Made by a program: the position numbers and the translations under genes. Source: Paenibacillus sabinae T27 (GTDB taxonomy: Bacteria > Bacillota > Bacilli > Paenibacillales > Paenibacillaceae). Taken from it: a stretch of 64,000 nt of DNA. Within the stretch, counting starts at the first letter, position 1; every line of letters begins with the position of its first letter. Positions 1 to 7,854 of this stretch are shown piece after piece. The DNA is taken from positions 4,859,001 to 4,923,000 of the forward strand of contig NZ_CP004078.1 in NCBI RefSeq assembly GCF_000612505.1. Reading direction: 5' to 3'. A model generated the notes under the pieces. It did not search any database and was not told the DNA's origin. It worked only from the letters and a program-made list of their open reading frames with translations.

Positions 1-59
1 AGTGTTGTCTCCATCCCGATCAGCGCCGGTGTCTGAGAGATTTGCACCATCACCTTCAT
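1..59 (-). CDS. N-terminus of a YviE-like (DUF6470) protein, partial
   Basis: Only the first 19 codons lie in the window; the reading frame runs off the left edge. It starts with ATG behind a strong AGGAGGTG ribosome binding site. The visible residues (QISQTPALIGMETT) resemble the short N-terminal motif of DUF6470/YviE proteins, which follow flgL in Bacillus late flagellar operons. It lies directly downstream of flgL and is probably co-transcribed with it. Identity rests mostly on this position, because so little sequence is present; no molecular function is established for the family as far as I know. Confidence 0.6.
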   Translation of the reverse strand, partial: MKVMVQISQTPALIGMETT

Positions 60-76
60 GGATGAACACCTCCTGT

Positions 77-997
77 TTATCTAATGAAATCCACCAGAGA
101 ATTTTGAATAATCTTGGCCCCGACCGACAGGGAGGCATTATAGATGTTTTCCTGAATCTTGGATTGCGTCAGCAGCTCAGCATAGTCTCCGTCCTCGGTT
201 TTGGCTTGAAGATCCGTCAAATTGACCTCCAAATCGCTGAGCCGGTTCTTCATCAACTCAATCCGGTTTGATTTGGCGCCAACCTCTGCCTGCACAGCAA
301 GAAGTTTATTATACCGAGTGTCGATATTTCCAAGCTGACTGGATACTTCCGAGGTATCTCCGGACACCAGCGCAGTCGAAATATTATCGATTACCGCAAA
401 AATATTATCGCCGTCCTGTCCGCCGAACACTTCATTTCCGGTAATGTTAATTGGCAGCTGCACACTGTCTCCTACCGCATAATTTAACAAACCGTCATCC
501 GTTACAATCGAGGAAGCGGTAGACGTGTCCAGTGTTCCATCGGGTCCTGTTGGGAATTGATAAGGCTGCACATCATACTGCTGGCCGTTAAAAATGTATT
601 TGCCCTTAAATTGGCTGTTTGCGATATCAATCAGTTGCTCCTTCAATTGCTTCACTTCGGCGTTGATACTATTAAGCGCCTCTTGAGAGTTTGTTCCGTT
701 CGCTCCCTGAACCGACAGTTCCCGCAGCCGCTGAATAACGTCTCCGGTCTGCATAAGAACTGTATCATTAAACTCCAGCCATGAGATCGCATCGTCCACG
801 TTCTCCTGATACTGCGAGTTCGCTGACAGCTCCGAACGGTAACGAAGGGAGTAAGTGATCCCGACGGGATCGTCGGATGGCTTATTGAGCTTTCGACCGG
901 TAGCCAGCTGAAGCTGGGTATCATTCATGTTACGCGCATTGCGGTTAAGATTGAGCAGCAGCTGTGCGTTCATCATATTGGAAGTTACTCTAAGCAT
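77..997 (-). CDS. flgL: Flagellar hook-associated protein 3 (hook-filament junction protein)
   Basis: FlgL is one of the two junction proteins between the flagellar hook and the flagellin filament, secreted through the flagellar type III apparatus. The 306-residue product has the flagellin-like N-terminus (LRVTSNMMNAQLLLNLNRN followed by a TGRKLNKPSDDPVG segment) and a C-terminal coiled-coil region ending NSLVDFIR, the paired terminal helices typical of FlgL and flagellin. Length matches the family. ATG is preceded by AGGAGGGGG. It follows flgK by 18 bases, so both are in one operon with flgN and flgM upstream. Confidence 0.95.
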   Translation of the reverse strand: MLRVTSNMMNAQLLLNLNRNARNMNDTQLQLATGRKLNKPSDDPVGITYSLRYRSELSANSQYQENVDDAISWLEFNDTVLMQTGDVIQRLRELSVQGANGTNSQEALNSINAEVKQLKEQLIDIANSQFKGKYIFNGQQYDVQPYQFPTGPDGTLDTSTASSIVTDDGLLNYAVGDSVQLPINITGNEVFGGQDGDNIFAVIDNISTALVSGDTSEVSSQLGNIDTRYNKLLAVQAEVGAKSNRIELMKNRLSDLEVNLTDLQAKTEDGDYAELLTQSKIQENIYNASLSVGAKIIQNSLVDFIR

Positions 998-1015
998 ATC
1001 AGGCCCCCTCCTTCC

Positions 1016-2620
1016 TTATCTGCCGACGGTGCCGGTGGCATTAATGAGTTTATCAAGCATTTCGTCATAGGTCGTCATAAAACGCGCGGCGGCGCTATAG
1101 GCATGCTGGAACACGAGCATATTGGACATTTCTTCGTCTAGAGAAACACCACTCACGGATTGGCGGCGAGCATCCACCTGCTGCACCAGATAGTTGGAGT
1201 TCTCCGTCTGACGGGTCGCTTCTTGCGATTGTACACCAAGCTGTCCAACCATAGTTTTATAAAAAGTGTTGGGAGTGCCCTTAATTCCAGTCGGCGCAGT
1301 AAATATTCCGGAATGCTGGTTGGCAATCAATAATGCCAGCGTATTATTTCCTTTAACAACTTTCTCCGAGGCTCCTGTACCGGTCGTACGAAGAGATGTG
1401 GCAAGCAGATCGGTATTGGCGGCAATTTCAGGATTAAATGTAATATTCCCCGCGGTAATTGTACTGCCGTCACCGGTTATGGTAAACAGCGGTTTGCCTG
1501 GGTTCAGGCTCCCGTCCAGCGTATAGCCTAGTTGGTGCAGCCCGTTAAGTCCATTCACTGTTGTCTTGACGTCCGCATTCAGGGTGGCTCCCGGCGGCAT
1601 TGCGTCACCGGCGGCTAAAGTCACAGTTGTACCATCCGCCTGAATAATCGAAGCATCGTTGGTCAAAATCGTTCCCGCAGGCATTACGGAGCCCTTTGGA
1701 AGCGTAATCTCGACCGCTCCTGTAGCAATTGTATTGGCCATGTTGTTAAGCTGGGTCTTATAGTCGGCCACATACCTCTTGCTGGAGTCTATCATTCCGT
1801 ATACTTCGCCGGATTTCAGATCGCCGGTCACGCCATCTCCATAGGCTTCGGCCAGCGAATCTGAGGATACGGACGAAGCCGCGAACCCCTGAACAAGCTG
1901 CTGGCCTCCAAGGGAAATATTGTAGCCGCTGTCGGTTCGGGACACGTTGATATTGATGATTTTGGACAGCTTGTCTGTCATCAAGTCGCGCTGGTCTCGA
2001 AGATCGTTAGCCTTGTCACCCATGCTCTCGATCCGGAATATGGACTCATTAAGGTCCGCAATCGAGGATAGATAGCCGTTGATTTCAGTAGCTTTAACGG
2101 AGATATTGGTCGCCAGATCGGTATCCAGATTATCCAGCTGTCTGCTCATATAATTAAGCGCGTCCGCCATCGACTGGGAGGTCTGGACAACGATTTTGCG
2201 TGCGGTGCTGTCTTCCGGATTCTTGCTGAGGTCGGACCACGATTTCCAGAAGTTATCCAATACGGTGCTGATTCCAGTCTCCGAAGGCTCGTTAAAAATC
2301 GACTCCAGCTTGTCCAGCGTATCGGATTGAATGGTCCAGCTGCCCAGCGAGGAATTCTCTCCGCGGAACTGGTCGTCAAGAAAAGTTTCCCGAATCCGCT
2401 CGATGGATCCAAACTCCACCCCTGTGCCAAGCTGCCCCGGAGAAGTGGAGTTGCTGAAACCGTAAGCTTCAATCGGTCTGGCAGCGGCCATTTTAACAGA
2501 TTGGCGTGTGTAGCCTTCAGTGTTGGCATTTGCGATATTATGTCCCGTTGTGTTGAGCGCCGCCGTCTGCGTGACGAGGCTTCGGCGGGCGGTTTCAATT
2601 GAGTGGAAGGTTGATGTCAC
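1016..2620 (-). CDS. flgK: Flagellar hook-associated protein 1
   Basis: FlgK caps the hook and joins it to FlgL and the filament. The product is 534 residues. The N-terminus carries the rod/hook family signature NIANANTEGYTRQ at about residues 28-40, and the C-terminus has the matching helix (MLVFQHAYSAAARFMTTYDEML). The middle is a variable domain with a repeated PAGTILTNDASI / PPGATLNADVKT-like segment. Translation starts at GTG, with GGGGGAACAGAA as ribosome binding site. It sits between flgN and flgL, the standard order of the B. subtilis flgM operon. Confidence 0.95.
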   Translation of the reverse strand: MTSTFHSIETARRSLVTQTAALNTTGHNIANANTEGYTRQSVKMAAARPIEAYGFSNSTSPGQLGTGVEFGSIERIRETFLDDQFRGENSSLGSWTIQSDTLDKLESIFNEPSETGISTVLDNFWKSWSDLSKNPEDSTARKIVVQTSQSMADALNYMSRQLDNLDTDLATNISVKATEINGYLSSIADLNESIFRIESMGDKANDLRDQRDLMTDKLSKIININVSRTDSGYNISLGGQQLVQGFAASSVSSDSLAEAYGDGVTGDLKSGEVYGMIDSSKRYVADYKTQLNNMANTIATGAVEITLPKGSVMPAGTILTNDASIIQADGTTVTLAAGDAMPPGATLNADVKTTVNGLNGLHQLGYTLDGSLNPGKPLFTITGDGSTITAGNITFNPEIAANTDLLATSLRTTGTGASEKVVKGNNTLALLIANQHSGIFTAPTGIKGTPNTFYKTMVGQLGVQSQEATRQTENSNYLVQQVDARRQSVSGVSLDEEMSNMLVFQHAYSAAARFMTTYDEMLDKLINATGTVGR

Positions 2621-2707
2621 TTCTGTTCCCCCTATGAGTTCTCGTTAATCCAAGCAAGCTTGCGATAAATTCTGTAACGTTCGGAATGACGGAATGACCG
2701 GTCAATG

Positions 2708-3208
2708 CTAACCTCGTGCGTCAAAAAGACCCGGTCGGCTCACAGAGCTGGGTCGGCCCGACGGAGGCTGATACGTAATCTCCTGATTCGGTCTTCCAAC
2801 CAGCAAGTCAAGAGAATAATCTATAAATGCAAGCGTCTGCTCAATCAGTCTCTGGTTCAGCTCATTGGCCTTCTTCAAACGGTCCAACGTGTCTGCCAGC
2901 TGACCTTGGATATGCAGCAGCCGCGCTTTGTCTTCGGGATCAAATACAAGCCGGGACAGCTCGGTCAAATTCAAGTTCAAATTGGAACGAATGCCGACTC
3001 CCTGTAAAAAGGCGAAAACGCTCTGTTCACGCTGTTCTTCAAGCTGAGCGCTAAGCTTCGTCAGTTTGGACTCCCGGCTCATGATATCAACCAGACTATC
3101 AATATCGTTGTCCATAATAGCCTGTTTCTTGGCAGCGGCCAGATCAAGCATCTGCACATGGTTCTCGTCCAGCCGCTCCAGCAGTTCGATCAATGTTGTT
3201 AATGACAT
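2708..3208 (-). CDS. flgN: Flagellar protein FlgN, chaperone for hook-associated proteins
   Basis: FlgN-family proteins are small cytosolic coiled-coil chaperones that keep FlgK and FlgL soluble until export. The product is almost entirely helical and heptad-rich (LIELLERLDENHVQMLDLAAAKK; KLTKLSAQLEEQREQ), with a Pro/Ser-rich unstructured tail. I chose the ATG at 3208 (166 residues) because TTAGGTG lies eight bases before it; a GTG at 3220, directly after the flgM stop, is the alternative. It lies between flgM and flgK, as in Bacillus. Sequence conservation in this family is low, so position contributes to the call. Confidence 0.85.
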   Translation of the reverse strand: MSLTTLIELLERLDENHVQMLDLAAAKKQAIMDNDIDSLVDIMSRESKLTKLSAQLEEQREQSVFAFLQGVGIRSNLNLNLTELSRLVFDPEDKARLLHIQGQLADTLDRLKKANELNQRLIEQTLAFIDYSLDLLVGRPNQEITYQPPSGRPSSVSRPGLFDARG

Positions 3209-3220
3209 GGATGGATTCAC

Positions 3221-3508
3221 CTAATTCTCGGAGGATTGCTTAAAAAAGGGGGCGAGTTTCTCGGCGAGCTTGGATGCGTCTACTTGATAAGTACCGGCGG
3301 AGACCTGCTGCTTCAGGCTTTGGATTCTTTGGGCGCGTTCGTTGTCGGCTTTACCGCTGTTCTGCGCTTCCAAAAGCTTCATGGCTTCCGTGGAAATAGT
3401 TACCTCGTCTTTGGGTGTGTTTTTTTTCATCTGTTCCTGCCTTTGTGATTCCGCATTCCGTTGGTAAGGATTAATCGGATTAATTCGTCCGCTTTCGTTG
3501 ATCTTCAC
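3221..3508 (-). CDS. flgM: Anti-sigma factor FlgM (negative regulator of flagellin synthesis)
   Basis: FlgM binds and inhibits sigma-D until the hook-basal body is complete. The open frame extends far upstream, but the real start is the GTG at 3508: it is preceded by AGAAGGTG and gives a 95-residue product beginning VKINESGRINPI, the usual FlgM start. The C-terminal half has the conserved KDEVTISTEAMKLL segment and the sigma-binding helices (RAQRIQSLKQQVSAGTY, ASKLAEKLAPFF). A sigma-D-type promoter lies about 50 bases upstream, which would make flgM autoregulated. Upstream in-frame residues overlap yvyF in another frame and are not coding. Confidence 0.92.
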   Translation of the reverse strand: MKINESGRINPINPYQRNAESQRQEQMKKNTPKDEVTISTEAMKLLEAQNSGKADNERAQRIQSLKQQVSAGTYQVDASKLAEKLAPFFKQSSEN

Positions 3509-3530
3509 AATTAACACCTTCTTTCGATTA

Positions 3531-3568
3531 TAAAAAGGCCGATAATCTTTACTAAGTTTATCGGCCTT
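3531..3568 (-). terminator. Terminator-like hairpin between yvyF and flgM
   Basis: Perfect 11-base inverted repeat (3536-3546 and 3558-3568) with an 11-base loop, followed on the minus strand by TTTTTA. Transcripts arriving from comFA-comFC-yvyF could fold it and terminate. Transcripts starting at the embedded sigma-D promoter would begin in the loop and lack the 5' arm. Confidence 0.75.
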
Positions 3569-3585
3569 GATTGAAACATACTTTA
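3558..3585 (-). promoter_or_regulatory. Sigma-D-type promoter of flgM
   Basis: On the minus strand a TAAA box (3582-3585) is followed after 16 bases by GCCGATAA (3558-3565). This fits the sigma-D (sigma-28) consensus TAAA, 14-16 bases, GCCGATAT, with one mismatch. A transcript would start near 3551, about 43 bases before the flgM GTG. The flgM promoter of B. subtilis is also sigma-D dependent. The -10 element forms one arm of the adjacent hairpin. Confidence 0.8.
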
Positions 3586-3612
3586 TACCTGAAAGCGTAT
3601 TTTTTGTATAAA

Positions 3613-4023
3613 TTATTGGCCGCGCAGCTTGTCTACCGCCTTGTAAGCACCCTTGGAGCCTTTGCTCGAAGCTTCCGCAGCGGCGCTTTCTTTCGAGGCA
3701 GTCATTAAATCTTTGGTCAGTCTGCCGCGGCAGTTGTCGCACATATGGCCTTCCCGAATCAGCGTTCCGCATACCTCGCAAGGATACATGATATTCGGCG
3801 CATTGGCGATGGAAATTCGCCCCTCCCGGATAAAGCGGGTGATTTCCTTGATCGGGATGTCGGTAGCATCAGAGAGCTCCTGAATATTGGCCCCCCTGTT
3901 CTTCCGCAAGTAATTCACGCAAGTCTCGTATTGCTTCTCCAATTCCTTGATGCAGGACTGGCACAGTTCCATCACATTCTTGACGTAGATCTTGCCGCAC
4001 CGCGAACAATTATCGATATTCAT
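3613..4023 (-). CDS. yvyF: Flagellar operon protein YvyF-like, zinc-ribbon and helix-turn-helix-like
   Basis: The 136-residue product has an N-terminal four-cysteine zinc site (CSRC, CQSC; residues 6-25), a central region with a helix-turn-helix look (NIQELSDATDIPIKEITRFIREGRI) and a second CxxC pair (CEVC, CDNC) before a Ser/Ala/Lys-rich tail. This architecture and its place between comFC and flgM identify it as the TIGR03826/YvyF family, a conserved flagellar-locus protein whose exact role I do not know; a regulatory role is inference. The ATG follows a GGGGGG stretch. It probably ends the com transcript, before the hairpin at 3531-3568. Confidence 0.85.
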   Translation of the reverse strand: MNIDNCSRCGKIYVKNVMELCQSCIKELEKQYETCVNYLRKNRGANIQELSDATDIPIKEITRFIREGRISIANAPNIMYPCEVCGTLIREGHMCDNCRGRLTKDLMTASKESAAAEASSKGSKGAYKAVDKLRGQ

Positions 4024-4139
4024 GATTGGGCAGCCCCCCTTCTTTTCAAAAATAATCCATCATAGACTGCTTGTGCTCCTAGATTACATGATTGTGCCCG
4101 TTTCGTCTATGTCTTCCCCATCCGCAGAAAAGATTGCCC

Positions 4140-5150
4140 TTACGAACGGGCCCAGGTCAGGCTGTAAACTTCGGCCTCGCGTCCAGCGGACGATACCATC
4201 TTCTGAAGCACGTCCGCACAAGCGCGGATGGTGCTTCCTGTCGTATAGATATCATCAACTATTATTATTTTTAACGGAGGTGAACAAGCCGCGAAATGGC
4301 TGGTATTTCCCGAGGTGGAGCGGGCAGAAAATAAAAGCTTTTCCGCAAATTCACTGGTCCATACCGGACTCGGAACAAAAGCGCGCCGCATATCGGCAAG
4401 CCGCTCCGCCCGGGTCTTAAAGCTCTGTTTTTCGGTATGATGGGCCCGAACCACCAGTTCCATTACGGGAATATTACGGCGTGCCGACAGGAACCGGGCC
4501 TGTCTTTCCGCCTGATTAAAGCCGCGCTCGGCGAGCCGGACACCGCTGACGGGCACAGGCACAAGCAGATCCGCCTTCCACCCGCGGGCATTGCCGGACC
4601 GAGCAGCGTAAACGGGCAGCGGCGGATGCGGAGAAGATGCTGCCGGAAAGCTTAACCGTGACAACAGCACCTTCCACCCCTCAGGCAAAACCCGGAAATA
4701 CTGCCCAACTGCAGCTGCCACTCGTCCTGGTTGGACCTTCGCAGCCATAGCCATGTCCCCTTCCCGCCCGGGAATCGCCAATGTCTCCATTTCCGCTTTA
4801 AGCATACTATAAGCCTGGTCCAGCATGACTCCAAGCACTTCGGCGAAACGTTCATCTCCTCTATATTTATACCTTCCGAGCCATTCACGCATCTCGCTGC
4901 TGTAAGCCACCGCACTCCTATTGCGTAGCAGAGAGGACGCATCGTTTCCGCGCGCACAGTCGGGGCAGCCGACATGCCGGCCGCATTTGGGGCAGCGGGG
5001 GCGAATAATCCAAGGAACGGCAGCGGCGCAGTACTCGCAAATGCCGGGCAGCCGGGACGAGTGCTTTCCCTCCCTGCCGCACGCCAGGCAATGATCCTGT
5101 CCCGGGGCAAGGAGAGAATGAACGCGCTTAAGCCAGCTTCCACGCATCAT
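4140..5150 (-). CDS. comFC: ComF family protein (late competence protein ComFC)
   Basis: ComFC is a phosphoribosyltransferase-fold protein needed for DNA uptake or processing in natural transformation. The N-terminus has zinc-ribbon cysteine pairs (CLAC, CEYC, CPKC, CPDC; about residues 24-70). The C-terminus has the PRPP-binding loop IIIVDDIYTTGST (about residues 296-308). I chose the ATG at 5150 (336 residues): AAGGAGGT lies six bases upstream, and the start overlaps the comFA stop in ATGA style, indicating translational coupling. It is longer than the usual roughly 230-240 residues because of an insertion of about 80 residues (roughly 115-200) between zinc ribbon and transferase. Confidence 0.88.
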   Translation of the reverse strand: MMRGSWLKRVHSLLAPGQDHCLACGREGKHSSRLPGICEYCAAAVPWIIRPRCPKCGRHVGCPDCARGNDASSLLRNRSAVAYSSEMREWLGRYKYRGDERFAEVLGVMLDQAYSMLKAEMETLAIPGREGDMAMAAKVQPGRVAAAVGQYFRVLPEGWKVLLSRLSFPAASSPHPPLPVYAARSGNARGWKADLLVPVPVSGVRLAERGFNQAERQARFLSARRNIPVMELVVRAHHTEKQSFKTRAERLADMRRAFVPSPVWTSEFAEKLLFSARSTSGNTSHFAACSPPLKIIIVDDIYTTGSTIRACADVLQKMVSSAGREAEVYSLTWARS

Positions 5151-7177
5151 TGAACTACCTCCTTGTTCAGGTAGCCTTTTTTGTGGGCGATCTTGTTCAT
5201 TGTCCGAATCTGCGCACATGCGCCGCGCTGCGAGCGGTTCCACTGCCTGGAAGCAAACACGACTCGGCCCTTCGGGTCGTCCTTCGAGCGGCCGGCCCGT
5301 CCGGCCATCTGAACGAGCGAGGCCTCGTCAAAGAGCCGGTCGTCTGCATCCAGCACGAACACGTCGCTGCGCGGAACGGTGACTCCTCTTTCCAGAATGG
5401 TCGTAGTTACGAGTATGGATATTTCCCGGCGGCGGAAGGCGGCTACCTTATCAACTCTTCCGGGGTCCTGCGAAGAGGTGCCTTCGATGACAGTACCGGG
5501 CAGAACGCGGCGCAAAAGCGGAAGCAGTCTGTCGATCTGCACAATCCTGGCGACAAACAGAAAAATTTGCGCCTCCCGTCCAAGCGACTGCTTGAGCGTC
5601 TGGATCAGCTTAATCGGCAGCCGTCCGTGCTTCAGGCAGTTGCCGACTGAGGGCATTTTCAAATGCTTTGGCACCGGAAGAGGAAAACCGTGGAACCGGA
5701 CCGGCACTCTCGCATGGTTCAGTCTTCCCCGGCGGACCTCCCGCTGCATTGTCTGAGGCGGCGTAGCAGACAAGTAAATAAACGCTCCTCCGGGTTTGCA
5801 CGCTCCTTCAGCGGCAAAAGCGAGCATAGGATCGTTGTGGAAAGGAAAGGCGTCCAGCTCATCGATAATGACCAGGTCGAAGCCCTGGTAGAACCGCAGC
5901 AGCTGGTGCGTAGTCGCGAGGGCCAACCGGCCCTCCGCCCAGCGGTCCCTGCTGCCGCCATACAGCACGGCGATGCTCTCCGCCGGGAACGCCTTGGCGA
6001 GCCGCGGCGCCAGCTCCAGCACGACGTCGCGACGCGGCGTCGCCACGAGCGCCCGCCCGCCTACGGCGAGCACGGCCTCAAGAAGCGGGAAAATCATCTC
6101 CGTCTTTCCCGCTCCCGTCACCGCCCAGAGCAGGAACCGCTCGGGGTGCCCGGCCGCGGAGCCCGCGCGCGGCTCCGCGAGGAACCCCAGCGCAGCGCCA
6201 GCGGCCTCCGCCTGCGCCGCGCTTAACCCCCACCGGTGCCGCAGCCCGGCGGGGTCCATAGCGGCCGTGCCCCGCACGGCCGGAAGCGCTGCGCCGCGCA
6301 GCAGCAGCGCGCAAGTCCGGCTGCGCCCCAGCGCGAGGCAGGCCTCGCAGTAGGCGCAGCCGGCCAGGCCGCACGCGGCGCAGGCCGTGCGGCCCGTGGC
6401 GGCGCTGCCGCAGCGCAGGCAGCGCGGGTGTGCGGGCGCGGCGGTGAAGCGCCGCGCAAGGCGGCCGCGCAGGGCCGGCAGCCATGCGGCCCGGGCCAGT
6501 GCGCCCCCCGGGCGTTTCACACGCCCGGCACCCGCTCGCCCAGCCCTTACTCCCCAGCCCGCTCGCCCAGCCGTCGCCCCAGTCCCTTCCCGCTCCACAC
6601 GTCCCGCTTCACCCGCAAGCTCCGCCCCAACAGCGGCCTCCAGGCGGAGGCGGCCCTGCAAATACGCGAGCTGCGCCGCGCTCCGCCAGCAGCCCAGCAG
6701 CTCGGGGCGGCGCTCGGTCAGCAGCGCTTCCACTTCGGACTCCAGGAGGGAACGGCCCCGCAGCGCCTTGGCAAGCCAGTCCGTATAGTCCAGCAGCTTG
6801 TGCTGAGGGAGCAGATCCCGGTGATCCGAACCCGTCTGCCCAGACTCTTTTTCCGGAACACCCGGACTATCGCCCCCAGCTCGCAGAAGCTCCTCCTCCT
6901 GATCCAGTTCCGCTTTCAGAACCTCCCGCGCATAGCTTGTCCATGCCGCTTCGCTCCACCGCTCCATCTCCTTCCGGTACGTGAAGCTCCTATGCAGCTT
7001 TACCGCCCAGCCCAGCGGCAGGGAAGCACCGAGGAAAATCACCCTAGCCGCAGGCGGTACCTCGCTTTCCTTCCGGCTCAAGCTTCCCTTCCACCATAAG
7101 ATATCCACCCTTGGATCAATGGAGAGATACGCCTCCCAGCCTTTGCTTTGTTTTACCGTATACACTGCCGCCCTCAT
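5147..7177 (-). CDS. comFA: Late competence helicase ComFA
   Basis: ComFA is a membrane-associated DEAD-box-like ATPase/helicase thought to help pull single-stranded DNA into the cell during transformation. The start at 7177 (676 residues) follows AGGAGAGGTG. Visible elements: a four-cysteine zinc finger at about residues 250-285 (CLRCG, CAACG, CAYCEAC), Walker A TGAGKTE near 350, the DELD box near 438 and a C-terminal helicase motif QMAGRAGRS. B. subtilis ComFA is about 463 residues; this one has an N-terminal extension of about 200 residues with a Gly/Ala/Arg-rich linker in very GC-rich DNA (about 6140-6560). It is coupled to comFC downstream. Confidence 0.92.
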   Translation of the reverse strand: MRAAVYTVKQSKGWEAYLSIDPRVDILWWKGSLSRKESEVPPAARVIFLGASLPLGWAVKLHRSFTYRKEMERWSEAAWTSYAREVLKAELDQEEELLRAGGDSPGVPEKESGQTGSDHRDLLPQHKLLDYTDWLAKALRGRSLLESEVEALLTERRPELLGCWRSAAQLAYLQGRLRLEAAVGAELAGEAGRVEREGTGATAGRAGWGVRAGRAGAGRVKRPGGALARAAWLPALRGRLARRFTAAPAHPRCLRCGSAATGRTACAACGLAGCAYCEACLALGRSRTCALLLRGAALPAVRGTAAMDPAGLRHRWGLSAAQAEAAGAALGFLAEPRAGSAAGHPERFLLWAVTGAGKTEMIFPLLEAVLAVGGRALVATPRRDVVLELAPRLAKAFPAESIAVLYGGSRDRWAEGRLALATTHQLLRFYQGFDLVIIDELDAFPFHNDPMLAFAAEGACKPGGAFIYLSATPPQTMQREVRRGRLNHARVPVRFHGFPLPVPKHLKMPSVGNCLKHGRLPIKLIQTLKQSLGREAQIFLFVARIVQIDRLLPLLRRVLPGTVIEGTSSQDPGRVDKVAAFRRREISILVTTTILERGVTVPRSDVFVLDADDRLFDEASLVQMAGRAGRSKDDPKGRVVFASRQWNRSQRGACAQIRTMNKIAHKKGYLNKEVVQ

Positions 7178-7210
7178 GTGCACCTCTCCTCTTTTTATAG
7201 GAATCCACGC

Positions 7211-7247
7211 AAAAAAGCACACTCCCCTATTTTAGGAAAGTGTGCTT
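7211..7247 (-). terminator. Intrinsic terminator downstream of the short glycosyltransferase-like gene
   Basis: Inverted repeat AAGCACACT (7215-7223) / AGTGTGCTT (7239-7247), followed on the minus strand by a run of six T. It separates the gene at 7294-7758 from comFA, so comFA should have its own promoter just upstream of its start. Confidence 0.85.
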
Positions 7248-7293
7248 CACCAAGAACTCCGATATGGTATTATATCCTTTAATCGGCCAACGA

Positions 7294-7758
7294 TTACATC
7301 TTGCCGCGTTTCGATTGAAATCCCCTGCTTCCTACAGCCCGCATGAACGGCAGCGGAATCGGATGCTCCGGTTGCCGCAGGTCAATCACGGTATCTTCAT
7401 CTCTCCGCAGTGACTGCGCTTTCTGATCTGCTTGAAGATAACCGTCCGTTCCGTGCGCCATCCGTACATCCAGAGAACATCCGCCGTCCCGCAGCCCGGA
7501 GACAATCCGCAGCGTTCCATCGCTGGAGCCATCATCCAGAAAGGTTACCCGCAACCGCTTCCCTGTCAGAAAAGACTGCAGCGTCATCGCGCGGATCACC
7601 CCCTCCACCACGGATTCATGATTGCGGGCAATCAGAATGTAGTGGAGCCATTTTTCCATTTCACCTGACGCTTTCATCTTGTCGCGGAATTTAAGCGCAT
7701 GAACGCACATTACCGCAGATGCATACACAGCTCCGATCCAGATTAGCTGGGCCATCAT
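7294..7758 (-). CDS. Short membrane-anchored glycosyltransferase family 2-like protein
   Basis: The start at 7758 (154 residues) follows GAGGAGGTG. An N-terminal hydrophobic segment (MAQLIWIGAVYASAVMCVHAL) is probably a membrane anchor. It is followed by a partial GT2 fold: WLHYILIARNHESVVEGVI resembles the first beta-strand and helix, and VTFLDDGSSDGTLRIV contains the DDGS nucleotide-sugar motif. The second half of a GT-A domain, with its DxD site and acceptor region, is missing; the C-terminus is short and basic. It stands alone between degU and comFA with its own terminator. Catalytic activity is doubtful; it may be a conserved regulatory or degenerate derivative. Confidence 0.6.
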   Translation of the reverse strand: MMAQLIWIGAVYASAVMCVHALKFRDKMKASGEMEKWLHYILIARNHESVVEGVIRAMTLQSFLTGKRLRVTFLDDGSSDGTLRIVSGLRDGGCSLDVRMAHGTDGYLQADQKAQSLRRDEDTVIDLRQPEHPIPLPFMRAVGSRGFQSKRGKM

Positions 7759-7854
7759 GGAGATGCACCTCCTCTTTATACCAACACTATATGCCGGCAA
7801 AAGAGAAGAGGTGACTTGCGCGAACTTTCGCGTACCGTAAGCTTAGGGGTTATT

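Noticed and set aside
3509..3781. Upstream extension of the flgM frame to 186 codons
   Set aside because: The extension overlaps yvyF in another frame and the hairpin region; the GTG at 3508 has the ribosome binding site and the correct N-terminus.
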